Source: Fictibacillus halophilus (GTDB lineage Bacteria; Bacillota; Bacilli; Bacillales; Fictibacillaceae). Taken from it: DNA of 64,000 bases. The number at the start of each line of letters is the position of its first letter. Position 1 is the first letter of the stretch. Positions 24,984 to 34,917 of this stretch are shown here, piece after piece. The notes beneath the pieces were generated by a model that was not told the DNA's origin, made no database searches, and worked only from the letters and a program-made list of their open reading frames with translations. Where the stretch lies: positions 3,038,001 through 3,102,000 of the forward strand of contig NZ_JAEACF010000001.1 of NCBI RefSeq assembly GCF_016401385.1, written 5' to 3'. The position numbers were made by a program, and so were the translations under genes.

Positions 24984-26000
24984 TCACCCTATATATCTAT
25001 GATATAGAGATTTCGCCTCTGCCGTATTCTTCGTGCCATGAACAAGCGCACGGCCATCTTTAAAAAGAACGAGGCGATGACTGCCACTTTGAAGCTCTAG
25101 TAAATAATGATTACAACGAACCTCACCATGTGGGAGTAACCTTCTCTCCATCTCTTCTAAATTAATTTCAATCGTATGAGCGGGACGAATCTGAACGGTA
25201 TCCCGCCCGCAAAGAACAGCTGTTTTTAACGCAGCACCTTTCTCTAAGTAAGGATACGTAGGGTTAGCCCCACAAGATGGACAATCTACCTTCTTCGCTT
25301 TTCCCATCCCTAATTGAACATGCTGATTCGTCCACGTATCAAATGTTACGATTTTCTTCCGAATGGATGCATAGTCTTCAACTAAAATCTTTAGCGCCTC
25401 AGCTGTTTGATAGGCTGTGACCATCTGTACGGCTGGAGAGATAATTCCTGCCGTATCACATGTTTGGCCGTTCGCCGGAATCTTATCAAGCAAACAGTTC
25501 AAACACGGTCCATCCCCAGGTAAAATCGTGTAAGAAATACCATAGCTCCCAACACAAGCCCCATAAATCCATGGTATCTCATATTTCTGAGCTAGATCGT
25601 TGATCAACAGACGCGTTTCAAAGTTATCCGTTGCATCCATGATCAGATCGATACCAGAGATCAATTCTTCTGCTTCCTCGATCCCCATGTCCATCACATG
25701 TGCTTGAATTTCTACTTCAGAATTAATCTGGTTCAATCTATTTTTTGCAGCGATTACTTTTGGCAGCTGTCTCTTCGCATCTTCTTCAGAATAGAGCTGC
25801 TGACGCTGAAGGTTCGTCCAATCCACGTAATCACGATCAACAAGAACGATTCGTTTCACCCCTGCACGTGTGAGAGCTTCAGCGCTTCCTGCACCAAGCG
25901 CACCTGCACCAACGATCAGCACACTTTTTGTCCGTATTTTTTCTTGCCCTTCTATACCGATTAGGCTAAACAATTCCTGCCTTGAATAACGTTCATTCAC
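24984..26000 (-). CDS. thiF: ThiF, sulphur-carrier adenylyltransferase
   Basis: 338 residues. The E1-like nucleotide-binding motif [13 protein letters not shown] lies at about 31-43 and [15 protein letters not shown] near 125-139. Zinc-ligand pairs CLNC and CPSC are present. It adenylates the ThiS C-terminus for thiazole synthesis. A C-terminal extension of about 90 residues follows the E1 core. Its ATG overlaps the thiG stop (ATGA). It is the last gene of the thi operon in this window; no thiD follows. Confidence 0.93.
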   Translation of the reverse strand: MNERYSRQELFSLIGIEGQEKIRTKSVLIVGAGALGAGSAEALTRAGVKRIVLVDRDYVDWTNLQRQQLYSEEDAKRQLPKVIAAKNRLNQINSEVEIQAHVMDMGIEEAEELISGIDLIMDATDNFETRLLINDLAQKYEIPWIYGACVGSYGISYTILPGDGPCLNCLLDKIPANGQTCDTAGIISPAVQMVTAYQTAEALKILVEDYASIRKKIVTFDTWTNQHVQLGMGKAKKVDCPSCGANPTYPYLEKGAALKTAVLCGRDTVQIRPAHTIEINLEEMERRLLPHGEVRCNHYLLELQSGSHRLVLFKDGRALVHGTKNTAEAKSLYHRYIG

Positions 26001-26764
26001 TTCACACTCAACCCTTCTAAAGGACTGCTCGCTGTTGCCGTTTCTTTTCTTGGAATTCTTCCTGCTTCATACCCTAGCTTTCCAGCTTCTACAGCCATTT
26101 TCATCGCAAGGGCCATCTTCACAGGATCTTTCGCACCCGCTACGGCTGTGTTTAACAGCACACCATCCGCTCCGAGTTCCATCGCGATCATCGCGTCACT
26201 CGCACTGCCGATTCCTGCATCAACGATTACGGGAACCTTCGTTTGCTCGATGATAAATTTTAAATAAAGCGGGTTGATGATTCCTTGTCCTGAACCGATA
26301 GGAGAAGCGGCAGGCATGATTGCATGTGAGCCCAGCTCTTCTAATCGTCTAGCAAGAACAACATCATCTGACGTATAGGGAAGCACGATGAACCCTTCTT
26401 TTAATAGCTCTTCTGTTGCTTTTAACGTTTCAACTGGATCCGGCAGCAGCGTTTTGTCGCATCCGATGACTTCTACTTTTACCATATCACATAATCCTGA
26501 TGCTTTCGCGAGTTTTGCGATGCGCACCGCTTCTTCCGCTGTTTTCGCGCCAGCTGTGTTCGGTAACAATGTGTATTTTTCCAGATCGAGCATCTCTAAA
26601 AAGTTTGGCTGACTTCCTTCAAAGATGTTCATCCGACGAACTGCAAAAGTCAAAATCTCAGAACCAGATACCTCTACCGCTTCTTTTTGTGTTTTGAAGT
26701 CCGGGTATTTGCCTGTACCTAAAAGTAATCGTGATGAAAAGGAATAGTGTCCAATGTTTAACAT
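25997..26764 (-). CDS. thiG: Thiazole synthase
   Basis: 255 residues from [20 protein letters not shown]; the ATG at 26764 has GGAGG 8 nt upstream inside the end of thiS. ThiG joins deoxyxylulose phosphate, dehydroglycine and ThiS-thiocarboxylate into the thiazole ring. Recognised by [37 protein letters not shown] (Lys of the Schiff base is in [12 protein letters not shown]) and [20 protein letters not shown]. It overlaps thiF by 4 nt. Confidence 0.96.
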   Translation of the reverse strand: MLNIGHYSFSSRLLLGTGKYPDFKTQKEAVEVSGSEILTFAVRRMNIFEGSQPNFLEMLDLEKYTLLPNTAGAKTAEEAVRIAKLAKASGLCDMVKVEVIGCDKTLLPDPVETLKATEELLKEGFIVLPYTSDDVVLARRLEELGSHAIMPAASPIGSGQGIINPLYLKFIIEQTKVPVIVDAGIGSASDAMIAMELGADGVLLNTAVAGAKDPVKMALAMKMAVEAGKLGYEAGRIPRKETATASSPLEGLSVK

Positions 26765-26768
26765 ACCA

Positions 26769-26972
26769 TCAACCTCCGCCAACGAATCGAACAAGTTCGA
26801 TCTTGTCGTTTTCTTTTATTTGAGTTTCTCTTTGTTTCTGATTATCAATAATATCTTCGTTCACTTCTGCAATCACAACTTGGTCATGTAAGTTAAGGTG
26901 CTTCAGCAAATCTGTAATTGACTGCAAAGAATTAGGCACCATGACCTCTTCTCCATTTATCATAAGTTTCAC
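26769..26972 (-). CDS. thiS: Sulphur carrier protein ThiS
   Basis: 67 residues with a ubiquitin-like fold. The C-terminus FVGGG ends in the Gly-Gly that is adenylated and thiocarboxylated; one extra Gly precedes it. It begins [10 protein letters not shown]. The start overlaps thiO by 4 nt and the 3' end contains the ribosome site of thiG. Confidence 0.93.
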   Translation of the reverse strand: MKLMINGEEVMVPNSLQSITDLLKHLNLHDQVVIAEVNEDIIDNQKQRETQIKENDKIELVRFVGGG

Positions 26973-28036
26973 GAATGATATACCTCGCTTTCCATATAGT
27001 CAGCAATCCTTTTTCCAGTTATGGCGGAAAGCAGAATGCCGTTTCGATAATGCCCCGTCGCAAGAATGAGACCCTCTTTATGTGGATGAGGACCGATATA
27101 AGGAATTCCTGATTCTGTTTGCGGACGGATGCCTCCCCATGCTTTTTCAAAACAAGCACCACTTAGTTCAGGAACGATCTGTTTTGTCTTCTCCATTAAT
27201 TCAAAGAGACCTGAAAATGTAACTTCTTCATCAAAGACGTGTGGTGTACTTGTCGCGCCAACAAATATTGTGTTTTCTCGCTTTGGAACGAGGTAACAGT
27301 TTTTGTATTTTACCGTACCTGTGAGTAGCGGACGCTGTGTTTTAAAAGAAAGACATTCCCCTTTTACCGGCACCATTTTTAGTGAAGGTTCTAGATCAGA
27401 GCTCCACACCCCACCAGCTACTATGACGGAATCAGCATGAAACGTTTCTTTCGTTGTTATGACACCTGTCACCCTGTTGCCAGTTTGAAGAAGCTGAACC
27501 ACTTCCGTATGCTCTTTTATCTCGGCACCGAGAATCTCTGCGGACTGATATAGGGCTCGAGTAAGCTTAACTGGTGACACTTGACCATCTTTTTCAAAAT
27601 AGAGAGCTCCCTTTACAAGTGGCGACAACGCAGGTTCTTTCCTAAGCAGGTCGTGTGCTGGAAGCCAAAAAACTGCTTCACCTTGATCTTGACGCTTGGC
27701 CGCTTCTCTTTTTAGTTCATCCGCTTCTTCCTCTGTAAACGCCAGTTCATAGATTCCTTTTTGAATGAGTTCGATGTCTATCCCGCAAACGTTGAAAAGC
27801 TCCTGTGATAGAGAGCTGAAGGAATCCCGACTTTCTTTTGCCAAGGAATAGAGTGGATGGTCGGTCTTAAACTCCATCTCAGCTCCGAGCATGCCGGCTG
27901 CAGCACTAGACGCCTTACTTCCTATGGTTTCTTTTTCAAGAAGCAGCATACGTTTGTTTTGTTTACAAAGCTCATAGGCGATGGAACAGCCGATCACGCC
28001 GCCTCCAATAATGATGGCATCATACGTTGTGCGCAT
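26969..28036 (-). CDS. thiO: Glycine oxidase ThiO
   Basis: 355 residues. The FAD-binding motif IIIGGGVIGCSIAYEL lies at about 8-23. The DAAO-type fold continues with GMLGAEMEF and the C-terminal GHYRNGILLSAITGKRIADY. It oxidises glycine to dehydroglycine, the nitrogen donor for ThiG. The start overlaps the tenI end by 17 nt. This is the expected order for the Bacillus thiazole operon. Confidence 0.93.
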   Translation of the reverse strand: MRTTYDAIIIGGGVIGCSIAYELCKQNKRMLLLEKETIGSKASSAAAGMLGAEMEFKTDHPLYSLAKESRDSFSSLSQELFNVCGIDIELIQKGIYELAFTEEEADELKREAAKRQDQGEAVFWLPAHDLLRKEPALSPLVKGALYFEKDGQVSPVKLTRALYQSAEILGAEIKEHTEVVQLLQTGNRVTGVITTKETFHADSVIVAGGVWSSDLEPSLKMVPVKGECLSFKTQRPLLTGTVKYKNCYLVPKRENTIFVGATSTPHVFDEEVTFSGLFELMEKTKQIVPELSGACFEKAWGGIRPQTESGIPYIGPHPHKEGLILATGHYRNGILLSAITGKRIADYMESEVYHS

Positions 28037-28640
28037 CCCACACCTCCAGTTGTTGTTTGTACAGTTTTACAGCTTGTAGTGGTGATTTTGCTTCTAAAAT
28101 ACCTGACATGACGGCGATTCCAGATGCACCTGTTTTAATGACATTCCGTACGTTTTCTGATGTGATGCCTCCGATCGCGATGACCGGAAGTGTAGTTTGA
28201 TCCACTACACGTTGAAGCTGATCTAACCCTCTTGGCTCCGCATTACGTTTGGAAGCCGTCTTAAAAATATGACCATACATGATGAAGTCGGCGCCGCTTT
28301 GTTCAGCATCCTGTGCTTCTGAAACAGAATGAACAGAGCAGCCCATCACCATTTCAGGCAGAGCTCTTCGCACTTGTGACACATCTAAACTGTGATGTGC
28401 CAGCTGAACACCTTTTACGCCTGTGCAAAGTGCTACATCCACTCGATCATTTACAATAATTTTAGTGGAAGGCACTCCTGCTTTCTGAAGACGTTCGATA
28501 AGATGACTGACTTCTTTGGCAGACTTTGTTTTTTCCCGTACATGCAACATCGTCATATACGGATGAATGCTTTCCGCTATAGTTACTAACTCATCAACAC
28601 TTTGCCTGCCCGTGGTAATCACATGAAGCTGTTTTTCCAC
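28020..28640 (-). CDS. tenI: Thiazole tautomerase TenI
   Basis: 206 residues, start GTG at 28640 with AAAGGAGGTG upstream inside the riboswitch terminator arm. It belongs to the ThiE/TenI barrel family. The block CSVHSVSEAQDAEQ and YGHIFKTASKR match TenI (B. subtilis RSVHSLEEA, FGHVFETDCKK) rather than ThiE, and its position before thiO is that of tenI. TenI aromatises the thiazole made by ThiG. No tenA is found before it. Confidence 0.88.
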   Translation of the reverse strand: MEKQLHVITTGRQSVDELVTIAESIHPYMTMLHVREKTKSAKEVSHLIERLQKAGVPSTKIIVNDRVDVALCTGVKGVQLAHHSLDVSQVRRALPEMVMGCSVHSVSEAQDAEQSGADFIMYGHIFKTASKRNAEPRGLDQLQRVVDQTTLPVIAIGGITSENVRNVIKTGASGIAVMSGILEAKSPLQAVKLYKQQLEVWDAHNV

Positions 28641-28643
28641 AAT

Positions 28644-28680
28644 AAAAAACCACCTCCTTTATGTAGCAAAGAGGTGGTTT
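28644..28680 (-). terminator. Riboswitch terminator that also covers the tenI ribosome site
   Basis: Minus-strand stem AAACCACCTC (28671-28680) / GAGGTGGTTT (28647-28656) followed by T residues. The 3' arm holds the GGAGG used by tenI, so hairpin formation would stop both transcription and translation. Confidence 0.88.
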
Positions 28681-28719
28681 CACAGTTTTAAGAAAAATGG
28701 CAAGTTTATCTGATCCACA

Positions 28720-28810
28720 CACCACTTCCCTACGCTGGTTCTAACCAAATCAGGTTCCAAGGGTCTTAAAGTTCACTCTAATCTCAGCCTTAACAAAGGC
28801 ACCCCTAGTA
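28720..28810 (-). promoter_or_regulatory. TPP riboswitch (thi box)
   Basis: Read on the minus strand the conserved parts appear in order: AGGGGTGCC, then GGCTGAGATTAGAG (CTGAGAT at 28781-28787), ACCCTTGGAACCTGAT (28749-28764) and ACCAGCGTAGGGAAGTGG. This is a complete TPP aptamer. With TPP bound, the downstream terminator should form and shut off tenI-thiO-thiS-thiG-thiF. Confidence 0.96.
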
Positions 28811-28969
28811 GTAATGATTATTTAATTTTCTATAAGACTAGTTTAACGTTTAAGGGCTTTCATAACAACCAGTGAGTTATATTAATACATTTATTATCAC
28901 CTTTCATGTCTAATTGTCGCTCACCTAGGGAATACCATTTACATGAATTAAATGAGGAGTGTGGTGTGA

Positions 28970-29239
28970 ATGAAGTATTTTATCAACGTTAACAAAAGTG
29001 TAGAAGAAGAGTATGGAAAGATGTTTGTTTATGATCCTGAACGCAACAAGGAGAACGAAGACGAGCTAGAAGTGTTGAACAATCTTGACGAACAAGACAA
29101 AGGAAAACCTTATATTTTTCCGAAAAGCTTCTTGTTAGAGGTTTCGGCTGAGGATTATAAGAGGTATGCTGAGGCAAAAAGAAATAATAAAGATCTGAAA
29201 TCAGTTACTGAGGCTATATTAGAAAGGTATAAAAGATAA
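28970..29239 (+). CDS. Hypothetical protein, 89 residues
   Basis: Family not recognised. It begins MKYFINVNKSVEEEYGKMFV and is strongly charged (many Glu, Asp, Lys, Asn), with no membrane segment or signal. GAGGAG lies 10 nt before the ATG. The C-terminal half (SAEDYKRYAEAKRNNKDL) looks helical. It is divergent from the thi operon and followed by a 21-bp repeat array. The codon use and ribosome site support a real gene. Confidence 0.65.
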   Translation: MKYFINVNKSVEEEYGKMFVYDPERNKENEDELEVLNNLDEQDKGKPYIFPKSFLLEVSAEDYKRYAEAKRNNKDLKSVTEAILERYKR

Positions 29240-29269
29240 GAGCTACCGAATTAAGTAGTTCTTTTTGCT

Positions 29270-29428
29270 CTATGAGTCAAAATCTCATTCCTATGAGTCT
29301 AAACTAGGTTTCTATGGGTCTAACTCGCCAATCTATGAGTCAAAATAGATGTTCGATGAGTCCTGCTTCATTCTATGAGTCAAAATCCAAGCTTTATGGG
29401 TCTAAGCTAAAACTCTTTGGGTCATTCC
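29270..29428. repeat. Degenerate 21-bp array, CTATGAGTCAAAAT family (B)
   Basis: Eight cores start at 29270, 29291, 29312, 29333, 29354, 29373, 29394 and 29415. Typical cores are CTATGAGTCAAAAT and CTATGAGTCTAAAC; the last two decay to TTATGGGTCTAAGC and CTTTGGGTCATTCC. Spacing is 21 bp except one step of 19. It fills the space between the hypothetical gene and the shared terminator. Confidence 0.88.
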
Positions 29429-29442
29429 CCCATTTCCCCACT

Positions 29443-29476
29443 CAAAAAGGATGCCTCATCATGAGGCACCCCTTTT
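29443..29476. terminator. Bidirectional terminator
   Basis: Stem TGCCTCATCATGAGGCA with outer A/T pairing, T runs on both strands. It ends the CAP-domain gene and the array side. Confidence 0.85.
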
Positions 29477-30376
29477 TTACGGACGAATAAACATCTGTGT
29501 CCAATATGTCTTGTATCCTGTTGTACCTTTTATATAACCCACACCAATTTGTGAGAAGTTATCACTTAAAATGTTTGCTTTGTGACCTGGGCTATTTATC
29601 CAACCTGTCATAACGGCACTTGTTGTCGTATAACCAGCAGCAATATTTTCTCCTGCAGAAGTATACGTGATACCAAACTGTTTCATCATATCAAACGGTG
29701 AGCCATATGTTGGAGACGTGTGGTCAAAATAGTTTTTTACGAGCATATCCCTAGATTTTTCTCTTGCTACATTGCTCAATGTAGGGTTTAAAGATAACTC
29801 TTTCTTGCCGTTATTTAAACGATATTTATTAACAGAAAAAAACGTTTCAAGTTCATACACATTTTGCTTACTAATTGTTCCAGTAGATAAGTGAGTTTTA
29901 TATGTTGGATCGGTTAGATGAAGTGATCCTGTTTCTTTATAAGTTGCTGTATTTGAACTTTCATCCCAAGTTACATCAAATCCGTATGCTTCCCCAACTA
30001 AACGGAGGGGTATGTATGTACGATTATTAATAATAGCTGGTTTAACATCAGATTGCTGAATATAGAATTTATTACTAAATTGTTTTTCTAAAAATGGTGA
30101 ATGAATGTTGATAGCAAGCTTAGCCGTTGTTCCAGCCTTTGATAATTGCGAGGTAACCATGTTTGTTGATGAATTCCATTTTACTTCAGCGTTCATTGAT
30201 TCAAAAACCGGTCTGAGCGGAACTAACAATCTATTGTTTTTCACAATAGGTTTCTCATCTGGAAAAACAACACTATTATTTCCAATTTTCACATTAAATG
30301 ATTCCGCAGATACGTCTGCGCTATTAATTCCTAGGACTAATAGACCTGTAGCAAGTAGACTCACAAAATACTTCAT
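29477..30376 (-). CDS. Secreted CAP/SCP-domain protein with stalk (copper amine oxidase N-like) domain
   Basis: 299 residues from MKYFVSLLATGLLVLGINSA; the ATG at 30376 has GAGGGGG 7 nt upstream, and the longer frame is not supported. A signal peptide ends near ADVSAES. Residues about 27-140 form a stalk domain as seen in copper amine oxidase N-terminal-like domains (NNRLLVPLRPVFESMNAEV, NNRTYIPLRLVGEAYGFDV). Residues 170-299 form a CAP domain (VNKYRLNNGKKELSLNPTLS, YFDHTSPTYGSPFDMM, SAGENIAAGY, WINSPGHKANIL). Such proteins are secreted or wall-associated (YkwD-like). Function unknown. Confidence 0.9.
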   Translation of the reverse strand: MKYFVSLLATGLLVLGINSADVSAESFNVKIGNNSVVFPDEKPIVKNNRLLVPLRPVFESMNAEVKWNSSTNMVTSQLSKAGTTAKLAINIHSPFLEKQFSNKFYIQQSDVKPAIINNRTYIPLRLVGEAYGFDVTWDESSNTATYKETGSLHLTDPTYKTHLSTGTISKQNVYELETFFSVNKYRLNNGKKELSLNPTLSNVAREKSRDMLVKNYFDHTSPTYGSPFDMMKQFGITYTSAGENIAAGYTTTSAVMTGWINSPGHKANILSDNFSQIGVGYIKGTTGYKTYWTQMFIRP

Positions 30377-30511
30377 ACTCTTACCCCCTCTAAAATCATA
30401 TATGAATATAGCATATTTTTTCTTAAGTAAATCTTTAAAACTAAAACAGTAAAGAAAATGTAATCTAAGGAAAAAGATGCCACTCCCCAAGAGAAGCAGC
30501 ACCCTATCAAA

Positions 30512-33500
30512 CTAATTCTTATTAATCGTCATCAAGATATCCTTCGTGTTCTTACCAATCGCTCCACCGTCATTTTTGAAAATAGTAGATTTATTCTCTT
30601 CTGACGGTTCGATATGAATGTTCAGCTTGTTCTCTCCTGCACTCAAGTTTACCGTGTGCGTGAACGTCATGTCATCGTTAATCGTAACCGGCTGACCGTT
30701 GATCGTCATCACACCTTCTTTAATGGCATTTCCTTTTAGGGTGATCGTGTCTGATGTTACAGTCTGGCCATCCGTATGAGAGGTAACGACAACCGGCATA
30801 TCGATCCATCGTAGGATCTTATCTTGAACGACCATCGAATTACCGCCTTGGTTCGTGACAACAAAACTCAGGTCTGTTCCTGTTGCACCATATCCGTAAT
30901 AGCTTACATCATCATCGTTTGGATTACCCGGTGTATGGTCAGCAAGACCCTCTTGATCCCAAGAGCTGTTCTTTGCGTATTTGTACGTAATGACTTCACC
31001 TTCTTGCGCTTCAAACGTATATTCATAATCGTTTGTTACGGCGCCGCCACGCGTCATCTTCCACGCACCTGTGTTCCAGCCGTTCTTGCTGCCTGGCATC
31101 GTAATATCCACGCCTTGTGGTGTATAGGCTGGTGCGTTCACTTTCATTGTGACTTTTACCATAACAAGGTCAGGCGTAACCTGAACGGCGTTCGACTTCA
31201 CACTGTTACCGGCTTTGTCATAGATGTGCACTTCGTAACTGTAGACTTTTCCGTTCGTTACGTTCAGATCTTTATACGTTGTGGCACTTGTATCAAGGAC
31301 TTGGTCAATGACTTCTCCATCACGAACAATCGTGAACAGATATGGCTCGTTCGCTCCTTCTACAGACCACTTCAGATTCACTTGTCCTGACTCTTGCGCT
31401 GGTTTCTCTAATGTTACAGATGTTGCAGGAGCAGTCGTGTCATCGCCTTTTGTAAAGGTAACCGTCTTTGTTTCACTTGTGACCCACGTTCTGCCTAGGT
31501 CGGTTGAGAACGCGTAACGATATTGATACGCTCCCTCTTTAAAAGGTAAGAAATCTGCGCTAAACGTGTTGAATTCTCCGTTTTGTGCTGTGTACGTTCC
31601 TTTGTGAGATGTCCAGTTCGTCTTGCCTGGCTCTTTTACTTGCAGCTCACTCTGTAATCCTTCTGCTACATCGGTCTCTGTTTCACCAGTGATTTTGATA
31701 TCTGCTGAAACCGTTTGTGGCTTAGATAGGTCGATCACACCATTCTTTAACGCTGTTACATTTGAAATGTTATAGTTTCCGTCCTTTAACGCCACATGAG
31801 GAATCGCAGCTTTTGATTCTGTTTTTAGAGATTCGTTGTTGTTTTTATCAATTGCAACGACAGCGAAATAGTATTTACGTCCGTTATCCAAGTTATCAAT
31901 CTTAATTGAGTTGCCTTTCGTTTCTGCTACCTTTTCATAAAAAGCACCAGAGATTGTGGTCTGATAGACAGCGTAACGTTTTGCGTCACCTTTCCATGAA
32001 AGCGAAACAGAGTGACTGCTTTCTGACGCTTTTACATCTTTCACCGCTTTTGGCGCTTTCAGATTCTGGTGCTTATCCGAAACGAGCATACGACCACTCA
32101 TCGCAGGAACGGTTACTGTTAGCTTTCCATCCTTTACAGCTGTTTTGTATTTTTTGTTAAGCTGATCTGTTAGCTTTACGTTGTTTACGATCAGCTTCTT
32201 CACGTCCAGTTCAACGGTCTTATCTTCGTTGCCGCGGTTTGTGATTACAAGAGCTGCATTCTTCTTATCTGTACGTGCGTAAGCAAGCACATCTTTTTCA
32301 GCGTATAGATGGTGAAGCTCACCATAGCTGAAGAGATCATGGTAATCACTACGCACTTTTCCAATGTTTTGATAATGCTTTACAAGATTTTTGTCTTCAG
32401 AGCCCCATGGATATGTTCTTCGGTCGTCCGGATCTTTAGAGCCCGTAACGCCCGCCTCATCTCCATAATAAAGAGTTGGTGCACCAGCATACCCCATCTG
32501 TAAGATCGCCGCGAGCTTCAGTCGTTTTACGCCTAGCTCGTGGTCATACTTTGGATCCAGTTCAGCACGCTCGTAAGAATCTGTTCCGTTTCCTAGGATA
32601 AACGCTGCACGAGGTGTATCATGAGAGCCCATCAAGTTCATAAGCGCATAGAATGCTTCTTGTGGGTAATCTTCAAACACTGCGTTCATCTGGTTTTCTG
32701 CGCCTTCTGCGTTACCGTTCTTCAAGTAATCGATCATCGCACCGCGGAAACGGTAGTTCATCACAGAATCATACAGATCGCCAAGGAAGTATTCAGATGC
32801 ATCATCCCAGATCTCACCTAGGATTAATGGATCTTCTTTCTTGCCTTCCTTCAGTTCTTTTCGGAACTCTCTCCAAAACTCTGTATCTACTTCGTTCGCA
32901 ACGTCCAATCGCCAGCCTGATGCGCCACGATCTAGCCATGATTTTGCAGCAGAATCTTTGTCATACATGATATAGTCTGCGAACGGCTTGTTGTTCAACT
33001 CAGAATCATAGTCTACTGCTTCACCTGGAATCGATTTGATTTCCGGAAGTGAGTCAAAGCCCCACCACGCCTGGTATTTATAAACGCCGTTCACTTTTTC
33101 GTTCTCGATGTTAAACCAGTTATGGAAGCCGTATGGACTAAACTCTTGTCCTTCTTTCTTAAACTTCGCTTCTGTTTGTTTTTTCGCTTCTGTTTCTGTT
33201 AAGCCTTTCGTACTCATCAGGTCGTAGATGCTTGCCCAATATTCGTAAGCTCCGACCGTTTTATATTTTCCGTATCGGTCAAAATAGATCGAATCGTCTC
33301 CAACATGGTTGAATACACCATCGAGGATTAAGTGCATCTTGCGTTTTTTTAGTTCTTTTGTAAAAGCCTTAAATTCTTCTGGTGACCCAAACATCGGATC
33401 CATCGCTTTATAGTCCGTCGCATCATACTTATGGTTGGATGCTGCATGTGCGACCGGGTTTAAGTAAAGTGTATTAACGCCAAGTGACTCGATATAGTCT

Positions 33501-34858
33501 AATTTCTTCTGGATACCAGCAATATCGCCGCCAAAGAAATCGTTCGACCAAATCTCGTCTCCATCATAGCCTTCTGTTTCTGCTTGACGAGGGTTGTCTG
33601 GCAGCTCATTCCAATCTCTGTGCTCGATCGGCTCAGTGCCACGCGCTGTTGTTTTTGCTTTATCGTTCTTTTTGTTTCCGTTATAAAAACGGTCCGGGAA
33701 AATCTGATACACAACCGACTCTTTCATCCAGTCAGGTGTTTTATAAGACGGATCGTACACGGTCATCTGGAATAGAGCGGCGTTCGTATCGGCTGCTGCT
33801 CCTTTTCCACCTTCACCCGTATCTTCTCCATATTCTTTTACCGCATCTCCATCACGCGCGGTGAATTTATAGCCGTACACACCTTTTTCTTCAGGTGTAA
33901 CTGTAGCTTCCCACAGCTCAATGTCTTCGCCGTTCACTGTCGTCCAGCCAGCATTCACCATATCTTTTACCGTTGTATTGCCGGAGTTATAGTTACGAAG
34001 ATATAGCTTTGCGCCAGTCAGATCGCCCTTTTTCGTTTGAAGGCGCAGTGTTACGTCTTGTCCAGCTTTGATCGCTCCAAACGGCGCGCGAAACGCTTCG
34101 TTCCATGTATCATGGTGAAGCTTGCCTGCGTTCACGCTGCCATCAGGAAGACCCGCGTCATAGTTCGTGTACACTTCTTTTGTGTCATGATTGTAGAAAA
34201 ACGTGATCTCTGAGTCTTTTAGTACGTTCAATTTCAAGTTGTCTGTCGGGTAATTTGGTGCATCCCAATTGTTGCCGAGCACAATCTTAAATTCGTGCTT
34301 TCCTTTTGGCACTTGTGCGGTGTATGTGTAGATGTTGTCACCGTCTTCATCTTGTAAAAGAGCGGTTGATTCACCAGGTGTCCACTCGCCACCTGCTCCG
34401 ATATCCGGCTGGATGTCACCTACGATTCGCGGTGTTTTTTCGGCAGGAAGTGGTTCTGGAATCGTTAATTTATGAGTCGTATCGTCGTAAACGAATGTCA
34501 CTTCTTTTTCCGTGTCGATCGTCAGCTTGTAGTTGTCGCCACCTTGTTTTCCGTCCACTCCATAGTTCTCATCCCAAGAACCATTGATCGCCACCTTGTA
34601 TTCATAGGTGCCGGCAGGAAGTTTTCCAGTAAGCTTGTACTTTCCGTTCGGTTGAAGTTCCATTTTTGTAGCAGTGTCTGCAGGGTTCCAGTCACTTGAA
34701 CCGCCAAGTTCAGATTGCAGATCTCCAACAAGCGTCACGGTGCGCTCCACAGCTTTTGTTGAAGATGGTTGTATGAGTAATGCAGATGCAAACGTTTGCA
34801 AAATTAGCGTAAAAAGCAGTAACCAAGAAACTCTGTTGCTAGATTTCATTTTCCTCAC
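30512..34858 (-). CDS. Large secreted amylopullulanase/alpha-amylase (GH13)
   Basis: 1448 residues. GTG at 34858 is preferred because GGGGGA lies 7 nt before it; an ATG three codons on is the alternative. Domains in order: signal peptide (1-36), two X25/starch-binding-like modules (about 40-135 and 143-235), an N-terminal amylase beta domain (about 250-370), GH13 barrel (about 378-900) with DGVFNH 513-518, nucleophile Asp652 (GWRLDVANE), acid/base Glu682 (LGEIWDDA) and Asp747 (GSHDTPR), then fibronectin III-like domains and C-terminal beta modules. It degrades starch, pullulan or related glucans outside the cell. cre sites upstream point to CcpA repression. No LPXTG or S-layer anchor, so it is released. 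Confidence 0.93.
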   Translation of the reverse strand: MRKMKSSNRVSWLLLFTLILQTFASALLIQPSSTKAVERTVTLVGDLQSELGGSSDWNPADTATKMELQPNGKYKLTGKLPAGTYEYKVAINGSWDENYGVDGKQGGDNYKLTIDTEKEVTFVYDDTTHKLTIPEPLPAEKTPRIVGDIQPDIGAGGEWTPGESTALLQDEDGDNIYTYTAQVPKGKHEFKIVLGNNWDAPNYPTDNLKLNVLKDSEITFFYNHDTKEVYTNYDAGLPDGSVNAGKLHHDTWNEAFRAPFGAIKAGQDVTLRLQTKKGDLTGAKLYLRNYNSGNTTVKDMVNAGWTTVNGEDIELWEATVTPEEKGVYGYKFTARDGDAVKEYGEDTGEGGKGAAADTNAALFQMTVYDPSYKTPDWMKESVVYQIFPDRFYNGNKKNDKAKTTARGTEPIEHRDWNELPDNPRQAETEGYDGDEIWSNDFFGGDIAGIQKKLDYIESLGVNTLYLNPVAHAASNHKYDATDYKAMDPMFGSPEEFKAFTKELKKRKMHLILDGVFNHVGDDSIYFDRYGKYKTVGAYEYWASIYDLMSTKGLTETEAKKQTEAKFKKEGQEFSPYGFHNWFNIENEKVNGVYKYQAWWGFDSLPEIKSIPGEAVDYDSELNNKPFADYIMYDKDSAAKSWLDRGASGWRLDVANEVDTEFWREFRKELKEGKKEDPLILGEIWDDASEYFLGDLYDSVMNYRFRGAMIDYLKNGNAEGAENQMNAVFEDYPQEAFYALMNLMGSHDTPRAAFILGNGTDSYERAELDPKYDHELGVKRLKLAAILQMGYAGAPTLYYGDEAGVTGSKDPDDRRTYPWGSEDKNLVKHYQNIGKVRSDYHDLFSYGELHHLYAEKDVLAYARTDKKNAALVITNRGNEDKTVELDVKKLIVNNVKLTDQLNKKYKTAVKDGKLTVTVPAMSGRMLVSDKHQNLKAPKAVKDVKASESSHSVSLSWKGDAKRYAVYQTTISGAFYEKVAETKGNSIKIDNLDNGRKYYFAVVAIDKNNNESLKTESKAAIPHVALKDGNYNISNVTALKNGVIDLSKPQTVSADIKITGETETDVAEGLQSELQVKEPGKTNWTSHKGTYTAQNGEFNTFSADFLPFKEGAYQYRYAFSTDLGRTWVTSETKTVTFTKGDDTTAPATSVTLEKPAQESGQVNLKWSVEGANEPYLFTIVRDGEVIDQVLDTSATTYKDLNVTNGKVYSYEVHIYDKAGNSVKSNAVQVTPDLVMVKVTMKVNAPAYTPQGVDITMPGSKNGWNTGAWKMTRGGAVTNDYEYTFEAQEGEVITYKYAKNSSWDQEGLADHTPGNPNDDDVSYYGYGATGTDLSFVVTNQGGNSMVVQDKILRWIDMPVVVTSHTDGQTVTSDTITLKGNAIKEGVMTINGQPVTINDDMTFTHTVNLSAGENKLNIHIEPSEENKSTIFKNDGGAIGKNTKDILMTINKN
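34787..34800. promoter_or_regulatory. cre-like palindrome inside the signal-peptide coding region
   Basis: TGCAAACGTTTGCA is a perfect palindrome close to the CcpA cre consensus, about 60 nt into the amylopullulanase gene, where roadblock-type repression would be possible. Confidence 0.5.
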
Positions 34859-34891
34859 TTCATTTCCCCCTTTAATTGGTGTGCAAATTAG

Positions 34892-34905
34892 CGAAAGCGT
34901 TTGCA
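34892..34905 (-). promoter_or_regulatory. cre-like site upstream of the amylopullulanase
   Basis: Minus-strand TGCAAACGCTTTCG fits the cre consensus TGNAANCGNWNNCW at all but the last position; it lies 34 nt before the GTG start. Confidence 0.55.
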
Positions 34906-34917
34906 CAAATGCTTTTA

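Noticed and set aside
28020..28640. Calling the ThiE/TenI-fold gene thiE
   Set aside because: Its motifs and its place before thiO match TenI better. A ThiE role is not excluded, since no other thiE is in the window.
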